A stretch of DNA of 64,000 nucleotides from Lachnospiraceae bacterium KGMB03038 (GCA_007361935.1 CP041667.1:2632501-2696500), one strand, 5' to 3'. Positions 16,047 to 25,046 are shown, counted from the first letter of the stretch. Numbers and translations: made by a program. The notes: a model not told the origin generated them from the letters alone.

Positions 16047-17364
16047 AAAAGGTAATCTCCATTTTTGTTCCTTTTCCAACTTCACTTTCTACATGAATCT
16101 GAGCATTGTGAATCATCGCTCCATGCTTCACGATCGATAGTCCCAGTCCAGTTCCTCCTGTTTCTTTGGAATGGCTTTTATCCACTCGATAGAACCGCTC
16201 GAAAATACGTTCCTGCTGATCTTCTGGAATTCCGATTCCGGTATCCGTCACGATCACTTTTTTCCCCTGCAGGGTATTTCCTACCCACACGCTGAGAGAT
16301 CCTCCATCTTTGTTATACTTGATGGCGTTTTCACAAATATTATAGATCATTTCATCCAGCACCTGCCGGATGCCATGGTAGACGACTGGTTCCCCCGTCA
16401 CTTCTACATGCACGTTTCTCGTATTTGCCTGCGGAGAAAGACGGCTGCAGATTTCTCTTGTCAATTCATAGAGATCCACGTCCTCTTTTTCAATCTCAAT
16501 CTCGCCCTCATCCAGCTTCGAGAGTTTGATGATATCCTCTACCAATGTGATCAGCCTGCTGGCCTCGTTGTAGATGCGCTCTGAGAATTTCTTCATGTCT
16601 TCTGGGCGGACCATTCCGTTTTTCATGATCTCAGCATAGCCCGAAATAGAAGTAAGAGGCGTCTTCAGCTCATGAGAAACATTCGCCGAGAATTCCTTCC
16701 TCATATTCGCGACCGCGTCTTTTTCCTTGTTCTGCTCATCAATCCTGTTCAGCAATGGTGTTATTTCCTCATAAATCTCATTTTCCAATGGTTTCTCCAG
16801 CTTCAATTCGTTAATTGGCCGAATGAGTCTCTTCACCTGCCATTTTGTCAGCATAAACGCGAATACCAACATGATCACCGCGATCAATCCCATCATCGGG
16901 AGCACCTCAAACGCCGTATGCAGTACGTTATCCATTGATTTTGCTACCCGCAGGACGCTTCCATCTTCTATCCTGACCGCATAATAAAACATTTCCTGAT
17001 CCAGCGTATCTGACCGGCGGACATCCTGTCCTTCTCCCAGGATCAGCGCCTCTCGTACTTCCGGCCGATCCTTATGGTTTTCCAATGTAGACCCATCTGT
17101 ATCCCCCGAATCATAGAGGACATTTCCATCCTCCGCGATCAAGGTCACTCTCGTATTCTCTCGGACCTCATCCATTTCTTCCAGATAACTGGTTCCGGCA
17201 ATGCTGATCGCTGTACAGATATAATCCGATTCCTGACGGATCTCCTCTTCCATCAGCCCAACATTCTGCCGGTACACGACAACGGTCGTCATAGCGTACG
17301 CGATCATGAGGGTCGTTGCGATGACCAGTATCATGCTCTTTTGTATTTTATTTCTAAGCTTCAT
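16045..17364 (-). CDS. phoR: Phosphate-regulon sensor histidine kinase
   Basis: A 439-aa membrane kinase. A transmembrane helix near residues 10-32 and another near 155-175 enclose an extracellular sensor of about 120 residues; a HAMP-like segment (RLIRPINELK) follows. HisKA motif ANVSHELKTPLTS carries the phospho-His, and the ATPase part has N, G1 (DTGIGIP) and G2 (GGTGLGLSIV) boxes. In this family the kinase is held inactive by PstSCAB-PhoU when phosphate is plentiful. It is the last gene of the pst-pho transcript, 3 bp after phoB. Its stop codon lies inside a palindromic repeat. Confidence 0.92.
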   Translation of the reverse strand: MKLRNKIQKSMILVIATTLMIAYAMTTVVVYRQNVGLMEEEIRQESDYICTAISIAGTSYLEEMDEVRENTRVTLIAEDGNVLYDSGDTDGSTLENHKDRPEVREALILGEGQDVRRSDTLDQEMFYYAVRIEDGSVLRVAKSMDNVLHTAFEVLPMMGLIAVIMLVFAFMLTKWQVKRLIRPINELKLEKPLENEIYEEITPLLNRIDEQNKEKDAVANMRKEFSANVSHELKTPLTSISGYAEIMKNGMVRPEDMKKFSERIYNEASRLITLVEDIIKLSKLDEGEIEIEKEDVDLYELTREICSRLSPQANTRNVHVEVTGEPVVYHGIRQVLDEMIYNICENAIKYNKDGGSLSVWVGNTLQGKKVIVTDTGIGIPEDQQERIFERFYRVDKSHSKETGGTGLGLSIVKHGAMIHNAQIHVESEVGKGTKMEITF

Positions 17365-17367
17365 ATA

Positions 17368-18051
17368 TTAAGGCTCCTGCTTGCTCATCCGATATCCCAC
17401 ACCTCTGACGGTCTCGATCTGCTCGCCGCAGGATCCCAGCTTCTGCCGCAGAGTCCGTACATGTACGTCCACAGTCCTGGTCTCTCCGTCAAAATCATAT
17501 CCCCAGATATCTTCCAAAAGGCGGTCCCTGGTCATCACCACATTCTGATTTTCCATCAGTCTTTTCAAAAGCTCATATTCTTTCAGAGTCAGATTTACTA
17601 CATCTCCTGCCGCCGTCACCTCATGTTTCTTCGTGTCGATCTCAATATCTCCTGCCGCCAGGATGCTTTTTTGATCTCTGGCATTGGCTTCACTGCGGCG
17701 CAGGACTGCCTTTACTCTGGAAACCAGTTCCATCATTCCAAATGGCTTAGCCACATAATCATCCGCTCCCAGATCCAGTCCTTTTACCTTGTCGTATTCC
17801 GCTCCTTTTGCAGTCACCATGATCACCGGAATATTCCGGGTCCTTGACGAAGATTTCAGCTTTTTAAGAATCTCAAGTCCGTCTTCTCCCGGAAGCATGA
17901 TATCCAGAAGGACCAGCCTTGGTGTTTCCAACGCAAGAGTTTCCCAGAATTCTTTACCATCTTCAAAACCACGCGCCTGAAAGCCCGTGGTTTCTAAAGT
18001 ATATACAACTAACTCTCGGATATTGCTGTCATCTTCTACACAAAAAATCAT
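17368..18051 (-). CDS. phoB: Phosphate-regulon response regulator
   Basis: A 227-aa OmpR-family regulator. The receiver domain has FCVEDDSN, the phospho-acceptor Asp in LVLLDIMLPGEDG, and Lys in DYVAKPFG. The winged-helix domain shows LTLKEYELLKRLMEN and the recognition helix TRTVDVHVRTLRQKLG, ending with VRGVGYRM. It should bind direct repeats ahead of pstS; a matching pattern occurs at 22242-22281. The start has GAAGGAGTATCAGA upstream. In Gram-positive naming it would be PhoP. Confidence 0.93.
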   Translation of the reverse strand: MIFCVEDDSNIRELVVYTLETTGFQARGFEDGKEFWETLALETPRLVLLDIMLPGEDGLEILKKLKSSSRTRNIPVIMVTAKGAEYDKVKGLDLGADDYVAKPFGMMELVSRVKAVLRRSEANARDQKSILAAGDIEIDTKKHEVTAAGDVVNLTLKEYELLKRLMENQNVVMTRDRLLEDIWGYDFDGETRTVDVHVRTLRQKLGSCGEQIETVRGVGYRMSKQEP

Positions 18052-18071
18052 TCTGATACTCCTTCAAGTTT

Positions 18072-18725
18072 CTATACTTTACTATCTTTGTGGATCCCTG
18101 TGATCGAAAATTCAACCCACTCCGCGATATTGGTGGCGTGATCCGCGATTCGCTCCAAATATTTTGCTACCATGATCAGATCGAAAGCCTCTTTCCCCTG
18201 GTCACCCTTATTTTGAGCAATGAATTCCACCAATTCCTTTTTATTCGCCTCAAAAAGAAGATCCACTTCATCGTCCGCCGCCATCACCTGTCTGGAAAGC
18301 TCCAGATCCTTATTTACATAGGCGCGCACGCTGTCGCGCACCATTTTCGCGGCAGCCTCAGACATCTGGCCGATCTTCGGGATATCACTAGCCTCCGACT
18401 TTTTCTCGGAAATGATGATCTCCGCGATATCTGAAGTCTGATCCCCGATCCGCTCCATATCTGTGATCATCTTCAACGCCGCTGATATCTGCCTTAAGTC
18501 TCTTGCTACCGGCTGCTGCTGGAGCAAAAGCTTCAGACAAAGGCGCTCGATATCTTTTTCCATCTGGTCGATCTCTTCATCCGCGGCAATGACCTCTTTC
18601 GCCTGTTCCATACTTCCCTGCTGGAGCGCAGTCGTTGCCTTATTGATCGCCGTCTCGCACAGTTCTCCCATGTGGATGAGCTGTTCACTCAAAAGTTCCA
18701 ACTGCATATCAAATTTATTACGCAT
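18072..18725 (-). CDS. phoU: Phosphate transport system regulator PhoU
   Basis: A 217-aa all-helical protein with two PhoU repeats, recognised by LLSEQLIHMGELCETAINK and ERIGDQTSDIAEIII in the first and KYLERIADHATNIAEWV in the second. The E/DxxxD residues of each repeat bind metal ions. It connects the PstSCAB transporter to PhoR and lowers phosphate uptake. It lies 3 bp after pstB and 20 bp before phoB. Confidence 0.95.
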   Translation of the reverse strand: MRNKFDMQLELLSEQLIHMGELCETAINKATTALQQGSMEQAKEVIAADEEIDQMEKDIERLCLKLLLQQQPVARDLRQISAALKMITDMERIGDQTSDIAEIIISEKKSEASDIPKIGQMSEAAAKMVRDSVRAYVNKDLELSRQVMAADDEVDLLFEANKKELVEFIAQNKGDQGKEAFDLIMVAKYLERIADHATNIAEWVEFSITGIHKDSKV

Positions 18726-18728
18726 ATC

Positions 18729-19478
18729 TTAACCAAACCTCCCTGTAATATAATCTTCTGTTCTCTTATCTGCCGGTATTGAGAATAATTTTTCTGTATC
18801 ATTGTACTCGATCACTTCGCCCAGCAGAAAGAAGGCGGTATTATCTGACACACGTACAGCCTGCTGCATATTGTGCGTTACCATAACAATAGTATAATCC
18901 TTTTTCAGGTCCATCGCAAGGTCTTCAATCTTTGACGTAGAAATAGGGTCCAGCGCGGATGTTGGCTCATCCATCAACAGCACCTCCGGCTGTACCGCCA
19001 AAGCTCTGGCGATACAAAGTCTCTGCTGCTGCCCGCCTGACATGCCAAGAGCGCTCTTTTTCAAACGGTCCTTGCATTCTTCCCAAATGGCCGCATCTCT
19101 TAAGGACTTCTCAACAATATCATCCAGTTTCGCTTTTGAATGTATGCCATGGGTCCTTGGTCCATAGGCAATATTGTCATAAATGCTCATCGGGAACGGG
19201 TTGGGCTTCTGGAATACCATGCCAACCCGCTTCCGCAGAAGATTCACATCTACATCTTTAAAAATATCCTCTCCATCCAGAAGGATGTCGCCTTCGATCC
19301 GGCAGCCTTCTACCAGATCATTCATGCGGTTGATAGATTTGAGCAATGTGGATTTTCCACATCCGGAAGGCCCGATAAACGCTGTGATCTTATGTTCTTC
19401 GATTTCCAGATTGACATTTTTCAATGCCTTGAAATCGCTGTAGTATAAATCCAGATTTTTGATACTTATTTTCGACAT
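18729..19478 (-). CDS. pstB: Phosphate ABC transporter ATP-binding protein
   Basis: A 249-aa ATPase that drives high-affinity phosphate import. Walker A GPSGCGKST is near residue 34, the Q-loop FQKPNPFPMSIYDNIAYG is typical of PstB, and the signature LGMSGGQQQRLCIARAL, Walker B LLMDEPTSALDP and H-loop MVTHNM follow. The C-terminus TEDYITGRFG is the standard PstB ending. It sits between pstA (12 bp) and phoU. Confidence 0.97.
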   Translation of the reverse strand: MSKISIKNLDLYYSDFKALKNVNLEIEEHKITAFIGPSGCGKSTLLKSINRMNDLVEGCRIEGDILLDGEDIFKDVDVNLLRKRVGMVFQKPNPFPMSIYDNIAYGPRTHGIHSKAKLDDIVEKSLRDAAIWEECKDRLKKSALGMSGGQQQRLCIARALAVQPEVLLMDEPTSALDPISTSKIEDLAMDLKKDYTIVMVTHNMQQAVRVSDNTAFFLLGEVIEYNDTEKLFSIPADKRTEDYITGRFG

Positions 19479-19490
19479 TGTTCTCCCTCT

Positions 19491-20381
19491 CTATGCTTTC
19501 GTTAATCTCTTAGCCACAATACTGGACAGTGTATTGATCCCCACTACCAATACCAGCAGGATGACTGCTGTGGCATACGCCTGATCCATATACAGTCCTT
19601 CACTTGCCAGATTATACATATGCACCGCAAGTGTCCGTCCGGAACTCATCACACTTTTGGGAATATCGGCAACTGTTCCGGCCGTATAGATCAAAGCCGC
19701 CGTCTCACCCACGATACGTCCGATAGCCAGGATCACGCCGGCCAAGATTCCAGGGATCGCGGATGGAAGGACAATACGGAATACCGTCCTTAGCTTGCCG
19801 GCTCCTAATCCGAAACTGCCTTCCCGATAAGAATCCGGCACCGCTTTTAAAGCCTCTTCTGTACTTCTCATGATCAGCGGCAGTACCATGATCGATAAGG
19901 TAAACGCTCCCGCCAAGATTGAGAATCCCCATCCACAGGTAGTAACGAAAAACAGCATTCCAAACAATCCATATACAATAGAAGGGATTCCCTGAAGGGT
20001 CTCGGTAGTCAGCCGGATGACCTCTACAAATTTATTTCCCCGTTTTGCGTACTCCACCAGGAAAATGGCGGAGAAAATCCCAAAGGGAACCGCGATCAAA
20101 AGAGAAAGGGCAGTCATGATCACCGTATTGATCAATGCCGGCATAAGAGAGGCGTTCTCAGAAGAATACTCCAACGAGAACAGGGAAGGTTTGATGTACG
20201 GCAGTCCATTGATCAGGATATACGCGATCAAGAAGATCAGCACCGCAAAGGTGACGATCGCTGACAGCATGACCAGGATCATAACGATCATGGAACCAGG
20301 TGTTCTGGTATATCCTTTCATCCTCTGTCCCAGCGTCATTTCATTTTTTGCGCGTCCGGCTGTCATTTCATTCTTACTCAT
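19491..20381 (-). CDS. pstA: Phosphate ABC transporter permease PstA
   Basis: A 296-aa inner membrane subunit with six helices. The import permease domain includes ETLQGIPSIVYGLFG and the EAA loop region EALKAVPDSYREGSFGLGAGKLRTV that contacts PstB. The first 30 residues are hydrophilic and a little long. It overlaps the pstC stop by 8 bp, indicating coupled translation and an equal ratio of the two permeases. Confidence 0.95.
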   Translation of the reverse strand: MSKNEMTAGRAKNEMTLGQRMKGYTRTPGSMIVMILVMLSAIVTFAVLIFLIAYILINGLPYIKPSLFSLEYSSENASLMPALINTVIMTALSLLIAVPFGIFSAIFLVEYAKRGNKFVEVIRLTTETLQGIPSIVYGLFGMLFFVTTCGWGFSILAGAFTLSIMVLPLIMRSTEEALKAVPDSYREGSFGLGAGKLRTVFRIVLPSAIPGILAGVILAIGRIVGETAALIYTAGTVADIPKSVMSSGRTLAVHMYNLASEGLYMDQAYATAVILLVLVVGINTLSSIVAKRLTKA

Positions 20382-21249
20382 GGCTGTTCCCCCTGTTCAA
20401 AAATGCTACGCAGAAGTTAATGATCAGGATAAACACGAACAGCACAACGCCTGTCGCGATCAGTGCTTCTCTATGAAGATCCGTCGCGTATCCCATCTCA
20501 ATTACGATATTGGCTGTCAAAGTCCGGACTCCCCGGAAAATTCCCTGAGGCAGTCTGGCCTGGTTTCCAGCCACCATGATCACCGCCATGGTTTCGCCGA
20601 TGGCACGTCCCACACCCAGCACGATCGCTGCTACAACACCGGATTTAGCCGCCGGAAGCACTACCCGGAAAATTGCTCTTTCATGAGTTGCCCCCAAGGC
20701 AACCGCTCCCTCATAATACTGTTCCGGGACTGCTCTCAGAGAAGATTCTGTCAGTCCGATGATAGTAGGCAGGATCATCATGCCAAGAAGCAGAGAGGCG
20801 GTCAGCATACTGCTCCCGTTTCCTCCAAATCCCAAGTCTCGGCCAAGCTGGCGCACCAGCGGTACCAGAACGACCAGTCCAAAGAAACCATAGACAACGG
20901 AAGGGATTCCTGCCAGCAGTTCCGTTGCTGTTTTTAAAGGCCTGTAAATCTGTTTCGGACAGTAGAACGCCATAAACACAGAAGTCAGGATTCCGATCGG
21001 AACACCAAAGATGATAGCGCCCGCGGTCACATATAAGCTTCCTACGATCATAGGAAGGATTCCATAGATATCATTGTTCGGCTTCCACATGGTTCCAGAA
21101 AGGAACTCTATAAAGCCGATCTCAGACATTGCGGGAAGTCCATTTGCAAATAAGAAGACACAAATGAGAGCTACCGCCAGCACCGAAGCGCAGGCGGCAA
21201 TGAAGAACACTCCCCGCATGAATTTTTCCGTCCATGCTTTTGATTTCAT
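20374..21249 (-). CDS. pstC: Phosphate ABC transporter permease PstC
   Basis: A 291-aa permease with six transmembrane helices. Key stretches are ELLAGIPSVVYGFFGLV and the EAA loop LRAVPEQYYEGAVALGATHERAI. Together with PstA it forms the channel for phosphate delivered by PstS. It starts just after the pstS stop. Confidence 0.95.
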   Translation of the reverse strand: MKSKAWTEKFMRGVFFIAACASVLAVALICVFLFANGLPAMSEIGFIEFLSGTMWKPNNDIYGILPMIVGSLYVTAGAIIFGVPIGILTSVFMAFYCPKQIYRPLKTATELLAGIPSVVYGFFGLVVLVPLVRQLGRDLGFGGNGSSMLTASLLLGMMILPTIIGLTESSLRAVPEQYYEGAVALGATHERAIFRVVLPAAKSGVVAAIVLGVGRAIGETMAVIMVAGNQARLPQGIFRGVRTLTANIVIEMGYATDLHREALIATGVVLFVFILIINFCVAFLNRGNSHE

Positions 21250-21250
21250 A

Positions 21251-22165
21251 TTATTCTGCTACCTCATCCCATGTAAGAGCTTCGCCAGTATAGATTGCTT
21301 TTACCTGATCGCTGCTCAGATCTTCTACCGGGTTGTTATTGTTTACGATTACCGCGATACCATCGGTTGCGATCACCTGTGCCTCAAGGCCTCCCGCAAG
21401 CTCTTCCTCTTTTACTTCTCTGGAAGCCATACCGATGTCATAAGAACCGCTGATGGCATTCTCCATACCTGTAGTAGAGTCTGTAGTCTGCAGTTCGATA
21501 TTCGCGTTTGGATTTACTTCCGCATATGCCTCGATCAGTTTCTCCATTACTGGGGATACAGAAGAGGAACCGCCAACAACCACATCTCCTGCCGGAGCGT
21601 CTCCCGCGTATGCTTCTACGCCGTCAAGCGGAATATATCCTTCTTCCGCAACAACAGCCTGTCCTTCTTCGCTCATGATGAATGAGATAAAGTCTGTTGC
21701 TGTCGGGTTGTTCATGTCTGTCTTAGTCGCAATATTAAACGGACGAGAAACTTTGTAGTCGCCGCTCTTTACATTATCAGCAGTTGCCTCAGCGCCATCG
21801 ATCTTTACTGCTTTTACGCTGTCATCCAAAGAACCAAGAGATACATAACCAATCGCGTAGTCATCACCAGCAACTGTGGTCAACATAACAGAAGTGCTGT
21901 TTGTAATCTGAGCTTCCTCTGTTGTCATGTCAACATCCTCACCGTCAACTTCTTCCTGAACACCAAACAGTTCGATGAAAGCTCCTCTTGTGCCAGAACC
22001 ATCTTCTCTGGAAACAATGGTGATATCCATAGAAGAATCAAAATCGCTAGAGCTTCCAGATCCTCCCTCGTCGGAACCAGAATCAGATCCGCCGCCGCAG
22101 CCGACTGCAAGTCCTGCGACCATAGCAACTGTTGCTAAAACTGCAATAAACTTTTTCATTTTCAT
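21251..22165 (-). CDS. pstS: Phosphate-binding lipoprotein PstS with circularly permuted order
   Basis: This 304-aa lipoprotein has a signal peptide with lipobox LAVGC (Cys 23) and a Gly/Ser-rich linker. It captures phosphate outside the membrane for PstCAB. Motif order is unusual. Ordinary PstS begins with the GSSSVSP phosphate loop and reaches SREDGSGTRGAF about halfway. Here SREDGSGTRGAF is at residues 52-63, directly after the linker, whereas GGSSSVSPVMEKL is at about 198-210. The protein ends at TWDEVAE, the point where SREDGSGTR would normally follow. All parts are present once, so this reads as a circular permutation, not a truncation. The ATG at 22165 has AAAGGAGAG in front. Confidence 0.93.
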   Translation of the reverse strand: MKMKKFIAVLATVAMVAGLAVGCGGGSDSGSDEGGSGSSSDFDSSMDITIVSREDGSGTRGAFIELFGVQEEVDGEDVDMTTEEAQITNSTSVMLTTVAGDDYAIGYVSLGSLDDSVKAVKIDGAEATADNVKSGDYKVSRPFNIATKTDMNNPTATDFISFIMSEEGQAVVAEEGYIPLDGVEAYAGDAPAGDVVVGGSSSVSPVMEKLIEAYAEVNPNANIELQTTDSTTGMENAISGSYDIGMASREVKEEELAGGLEAQVIATDGIAVIVNNNNPVEDLSSDQVKAIYTGEALTWDEVAE

Positions 22166-22226
22166 TTGATTACTCTCCTTTTGTTTACTAGATTTTTGAG
22201 GTATTGTTTTCTTCTTCACAAGTGAT

Positions 22227-22281
22227 ATCATATCGGGCAAATGTTAAATCCGAAATCTGCTGAATGTTAAATCTATGTAAA
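22227..22281 (-). promoter_or_regulatory. pstS promoter with Pho-box-like direct repeats
   Basis: Reading the minus strand, TTTACA (22276-22281) is followed 11 bp later by TTAACA, then CAGATT after another 11 bp, then TTAACA (22242-22247) after 12. This is close to the TTAACA-N5 repeats bound by PhoP in Bacillus. A -10 TATGAT (22227-22232) lies 9 bp further with no good -35, as expected for an activator-dependent promoter. Confidence 0.6.
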
Positions 22282-22290
22282 GTCCTGCCG

Positions 22291-22344
22291 GGGCCGGGGG
22301 ATTTTTAAAAATCCCCCGGCCCAAACTAAAAATGCCCTGTCCCT
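22291..22344. repeat. GC-rich palindromic repeat, copy 4
   Basis: A perfect core GGGCCGGGGG, ATTTTTAAAAAT, CCCCCGGCCC at 22291-22322, followed by the outer arm AAAAATGCCCTGTCCCT. It lies 10 bp upstream of the Pho-box-like repeats, between yitT and pstS. Confidence 0.85.
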
Positions 22345-22356
22345 TTTGAGGCACTA

Positions 22357-22388
22357 AAAAAAACAGGATACATTTTGCATCCTGTTTT
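22357..22388 (-). terminator. Terminator downstream of yitT
   Basis: AAAACAGGAT and ATCCTGTTTT form a 10-bp stem with a 9-nt loop. On the minus strand it is followed by a run of eight T. It separates yitT from the pst operon. Confidence 0.85.
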
Positions 22389-22479
22389 ACAGTATCTTCA
22401 TTTTCTTTTTTATTTATACATTCTTCTGACCAGGCTTCCCGCCTGATCTTCACGCTTTCTCTCTTTTTGTCCCCCAACA

Positions 22480-23367
22480 TTACAAACGCTTTTCAAAATT
22501 CCCCTCTACAGAACAGCCTTCCGTAAATATCATAAACGCGTTGGGATCGATGCTGTGCACAATCTTCTTGATCTGCGCCACCTCATATTTAGAAATTAAA
22601 ACGAAAAGAATATAGGATGTTTTGTTTGTATAAGCTCCTTCTCCGTCCCAGTTCGTTACGCCACGTCCCATCTGCTCCATGATCGCCTTAGAAATCCCCA
22701 GTTTCTTTGTAAAGATCATTACACTCATGTTGATATTCTGAATATGTACCCGATCAATAGCAAGAGACAAAACTGTCGTATAGATCAAAGAATATACAAC
22801 AATCTCAATGTTAAACATAAAAAGGCAGATCACATACACAAAAATATTCATCAAAATATTAATCTTGCCCACGCTGACATTTTGGTATCTTTTGGAACAG
22901 CAAAGTCCGATAATATCCTGTCCGCCTCCGGAACTGCGGCCCCGCAGCACAAGCCCTGTTCCGGTTCCCGCAATAAGACCTCCGATGATACAGGCCGTTA
23001 GATAATCCTCAATGATCGGCGCCGCCGGAATAGGGATCACCGAAAGCCAAAGACTCTGGATTCCTACGGTGATCAAGGTCTTGACCGCGAATTCCTTCCC
23101 GAGTATCCTTAATCCCATGTAAAAAAGGGGAATATTAAGTATAAAATAAATCACACCGGACAAATCGACACTTGCCGGCACAGGAACATGCAGGACACTT
23201 ACCACAAACGTCCGCAGCAATTGGGCAAATCCCATAAATCCTCCATTATAGAGCCCCAATGGAGTGATCACAAGGTTCACCCCCGCGGCAAACAGCAGAC
23301 TGCCTCCCACTGCGTAAACACTTTGAATCAGCCATTCTTTATTCTTTACATCTAACACTTTTTTCAT
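22480..23367 (-). CDS. YitT family membrane protein
   Basis: A 295-aa protein with five or six transmembrane helices in the first two thirds (GGSLLFAAGVNLVITPLGLYNGGFMGFAQLL) and the SSGGGQDIIGL motif near residue 150. The last third is a soluble DUF2179 domain (TKKLGISKAIMEQMGRGVTNWDGEGAYT). The family is widespread in Firmicutes; its substrate is unknown. Single gene with its own terminator. Confidence 0.88.
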   Translation of the reverse strand: MKKVLDVKNKEWLIQSVYAVGGSLLFAAGVNLVITPLGLYNGGFMGFAQLLRTFVVSVLHVPVPASVDLSGVIYFILNIPLFYMGLRILGKEFAVKTLITVGIQSLWLSVIPIPAAPIIEDYLTACIIGGLIAGTGTGLVLRGRSSGGGQDIIGLCCSKRYQNVSVGKINILMNIFVYVICLFMFNIEIVVYSLIYTTVLSLAIDRVHIQNINMSVMIFTKKLGISKAIMEQMGRGVTNWDGEGAYTNKTSYILFVLISKYEVAQIKKIVHSIDPNAFMIFTEGCSVEGNFEKRL

Positions 23368-23441
23368 CGCTCAATCCCGTCCCTCTGTCGTAAAATAGTA
23401 ATCCCAGCCCATTCTAGCATTTCGACCATGAATTTACAATA

Positions 23442-23502
23442 GGGGACAGGGCTTTTTCAATTGGGGCCGGGGGATTTTTAAAAATCCCCCGGCCCCAATT
23501 GA
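23442..23502. repeat. GC-rich palindromic repeat, copy 5
   Basis: An outer arm GGGGACAGGGCTTTTT (23442-23457) is followed by a perfect 44-bp palindrome CAATTGGGGCCGGGGG, ATTTTTAAAAAT, CCCCCGGCCCCAATTG (23458-23501). It ends just before the stop codon of the amino-acid ABC ATPase. Confidence 0.88.
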
Positions 23503-23505
23503 AAT

Positions 23506-24333
23506 TTATAATATCTTCGACAAAAATTCTTTTAATCTTGGGTCTTTTGGATGATCAAAGAATTCTTCCGGCCCGGCCTCCTCTTTGATCTCACCCTCAT
23601 CCATAAATAATACTCTGGAAGCGACTTCTCTGGCAAATCCCATTTCATGGGTGACCACTACCATGGTCATTCCCTCTTTTGCCAGCTGCTTCATCAGCTC
23701 CAGAACTTCTCCAACCATCTCCGGATCCAATGCTGATGTTGGCTCATCAAATAAGATCACATCCGGGTTCATAGCCATTGAACGGATGATCGCCACTCTC
23801 TGTTTCTGGCCGCCGCTCAATGTTGACGGATAAGCGTCCGCCTTGTCGTCCAGGCCAATCCGCTTTAAAAGTTCCAGCGCCTGCCTCTTCGTTTCATTTA
23901 AAATCTGTTCCTTCGTCTCTGTCACCGGAATCAATTCCTTCTTGTTTTTACCCCGGAACAGGTTCTGAAAACGGATCCCGGCATTCTTTCTCTTGGTCTT
24001 TTTCAAATCCTGACAGCGCAGATAGGCGGGAGCCAGCATGACATTCTGAAGCACCGTCTTATTATTAAACAGATTAAAATGCTGGAATACCATCCCCATA
24101 TGCCGGCGATGTACATTGATATCCACACTCATATCCGCAATATCTACACCCTTAAAAATAATACTGCCGCTTGTAGGATCCTCCATGCAGTTCAGACAGC
24201 GCAGGAACGTAGATTTCCCAGAACCTGACGGACCGAGTACCGCCACAATGTCTCCTTTATTGATGGTAATGTTAATATCCTTCAGAACCTCAGTTTTTCC
24301 GAAGCTTTTCTTAAGATTAATTACTTCTATCAC
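23506..24333 (-). CDS. Polar amino-acid ABC transporter ATP-binding protein
   Basis: A 275-aa ATPase of the GlnQ/HisP class. Walker A GPSGSGKST is near residue 34, Q-loop FQHFNLFNNKTVLQNVMLAP, signature TLSGGQKQRVAIIRSMAMNP, Walker B ILFDEPTSALDPEMV and H-loop VVTHEMGFAREVA. About 30 extra, mostly basic residues (around 117-150, rich in Lys/Arg) are inserted between the Q-loop and the signature, lengthening it beyond the usual 240 aa. GTG 24333 is the start, overlapping the permease stop by 17 bp, with AAGGAG inside the permease gene. Confidence 0.92.
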   Translation of the reverse strand: MIEVINLKKSFGKTEVLKDINITINKGDIVAVLGPSGSGKSTFLRCLNCMEDPTSGSIIFKGVDIADMSVDINVHRRHMGMVFQHFNLFNNKTVLQNVMLAPAYLRCQDLKKTKRKNAGIRFQNLFRGKNKKELIPVTETKEQILNETKRQALELLKRIGLDDKADAYPSTLSGGQKQRVAIIRSMAMNPDVILFDEPTSALDPEMVGEVLELMKQLAKEGMTMVVVTHEMGFAREVASRVLFMDEGEIKEEAGPEEFFDHPKDPRLKEFLSKIL

Positions 24334-25027
24334 TCTTCTTCAGGCTCCTTTCCATCAATCGAATCAACAATGTGATCAGCAGCACCAGTACAATATAAAT
24401 CAGCGCCATTACCAAGTATGGAACCATAAATTCATAACTGTTGCTTCCGATATAATTAAATGCTACATACAAGTCCGCCGCCCCTACAAAGCTGACTACC
24501 GATGTCTCTTTGATCAAGGCGATAAACTCATTTCCCATTGTAGGAAGGATATTTTTGACTGCCTGCGGGATTACGATCTTGGCCATCGTAGTGCCAAAAC
24601 TTAAACCTACCGCACGCCCGGCTTCCATCTGCCCAGCGTCTACAGACTGGATTCCGCTCCGCATGATCTCAGAAATATAGGCGCCGCTGTTCAAGCCAAA
24701 TACCAGCATCGCCACCTGAACCCCCGTAATCTGCCAGCCGATGATCGGAAGCAATACATAATAAAATACCAGGAGCTGTACAACCGTTGGCGTTCCCCGG
24801 AATAGCGCAACATAAAAACTGCAGATTCCATTTAAGATCCGAGGAAGGCGTTTATACTTTGGCAGCACCCTCACCGTCGCGATCAAAGTTCCGATCAAAG
24901 TCCCCAAGATCAGACCTGTGACCGCGATCAACAGCGTATTCTGAAGGCCTTCAACGACTCTCACATAGCCGTTTTGTTCCAGAAAAATTTCTATAAATTT
25001 GTCTACTTTCTGACTAAAATCGCCCAT
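24317..25027 (-). CDS. Polar amino-acid ABC transporter permease
   Basis: A 236-aa membrane protein of the HisM/GlnP type, with about five helices. YVALFRGTPTVVQLLVFYY is the family N-terminal motif, and QMEAGRAVGLSFGTTMAKIVIPQAVKNILP is the EAA loop docking to the ATPase. Since only one permease gene is present, it presumably forms a homodimer. AAGGGAAAAAG precedes the ATG. Confidence 0.94.
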   Translation of the reverse strand: MGDFSQKVDKFIEIFLEQNGYVRVVEGLQNTLLIAVTGLILGTLIGTLIATVRVLPKYKRLPRILNGICSFYVALFRGTPTVVQLLVFYYVLLPIIGWQITGVQVAMLVFGLNSGAYISEIMRSGIQSVDAGQMEAGRAVGLSFGTTMAKIVIPQAVKNILPTMGNEFIALIKETSVVSFVGAADLYVAFNYIGSNSYEFMVPYLVMALIYIVLVLLITLLIRLMERSLKKSDRSN

Positions 25028-25046
25028 CTTTTTCCCTTCTTAAAAG

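Noticed and set aside
22244..22480. 78-codon minus-strand frame
   Set aside because: Runs through a terminator, a palindromic repeat and the Pho-box region; chance frame.
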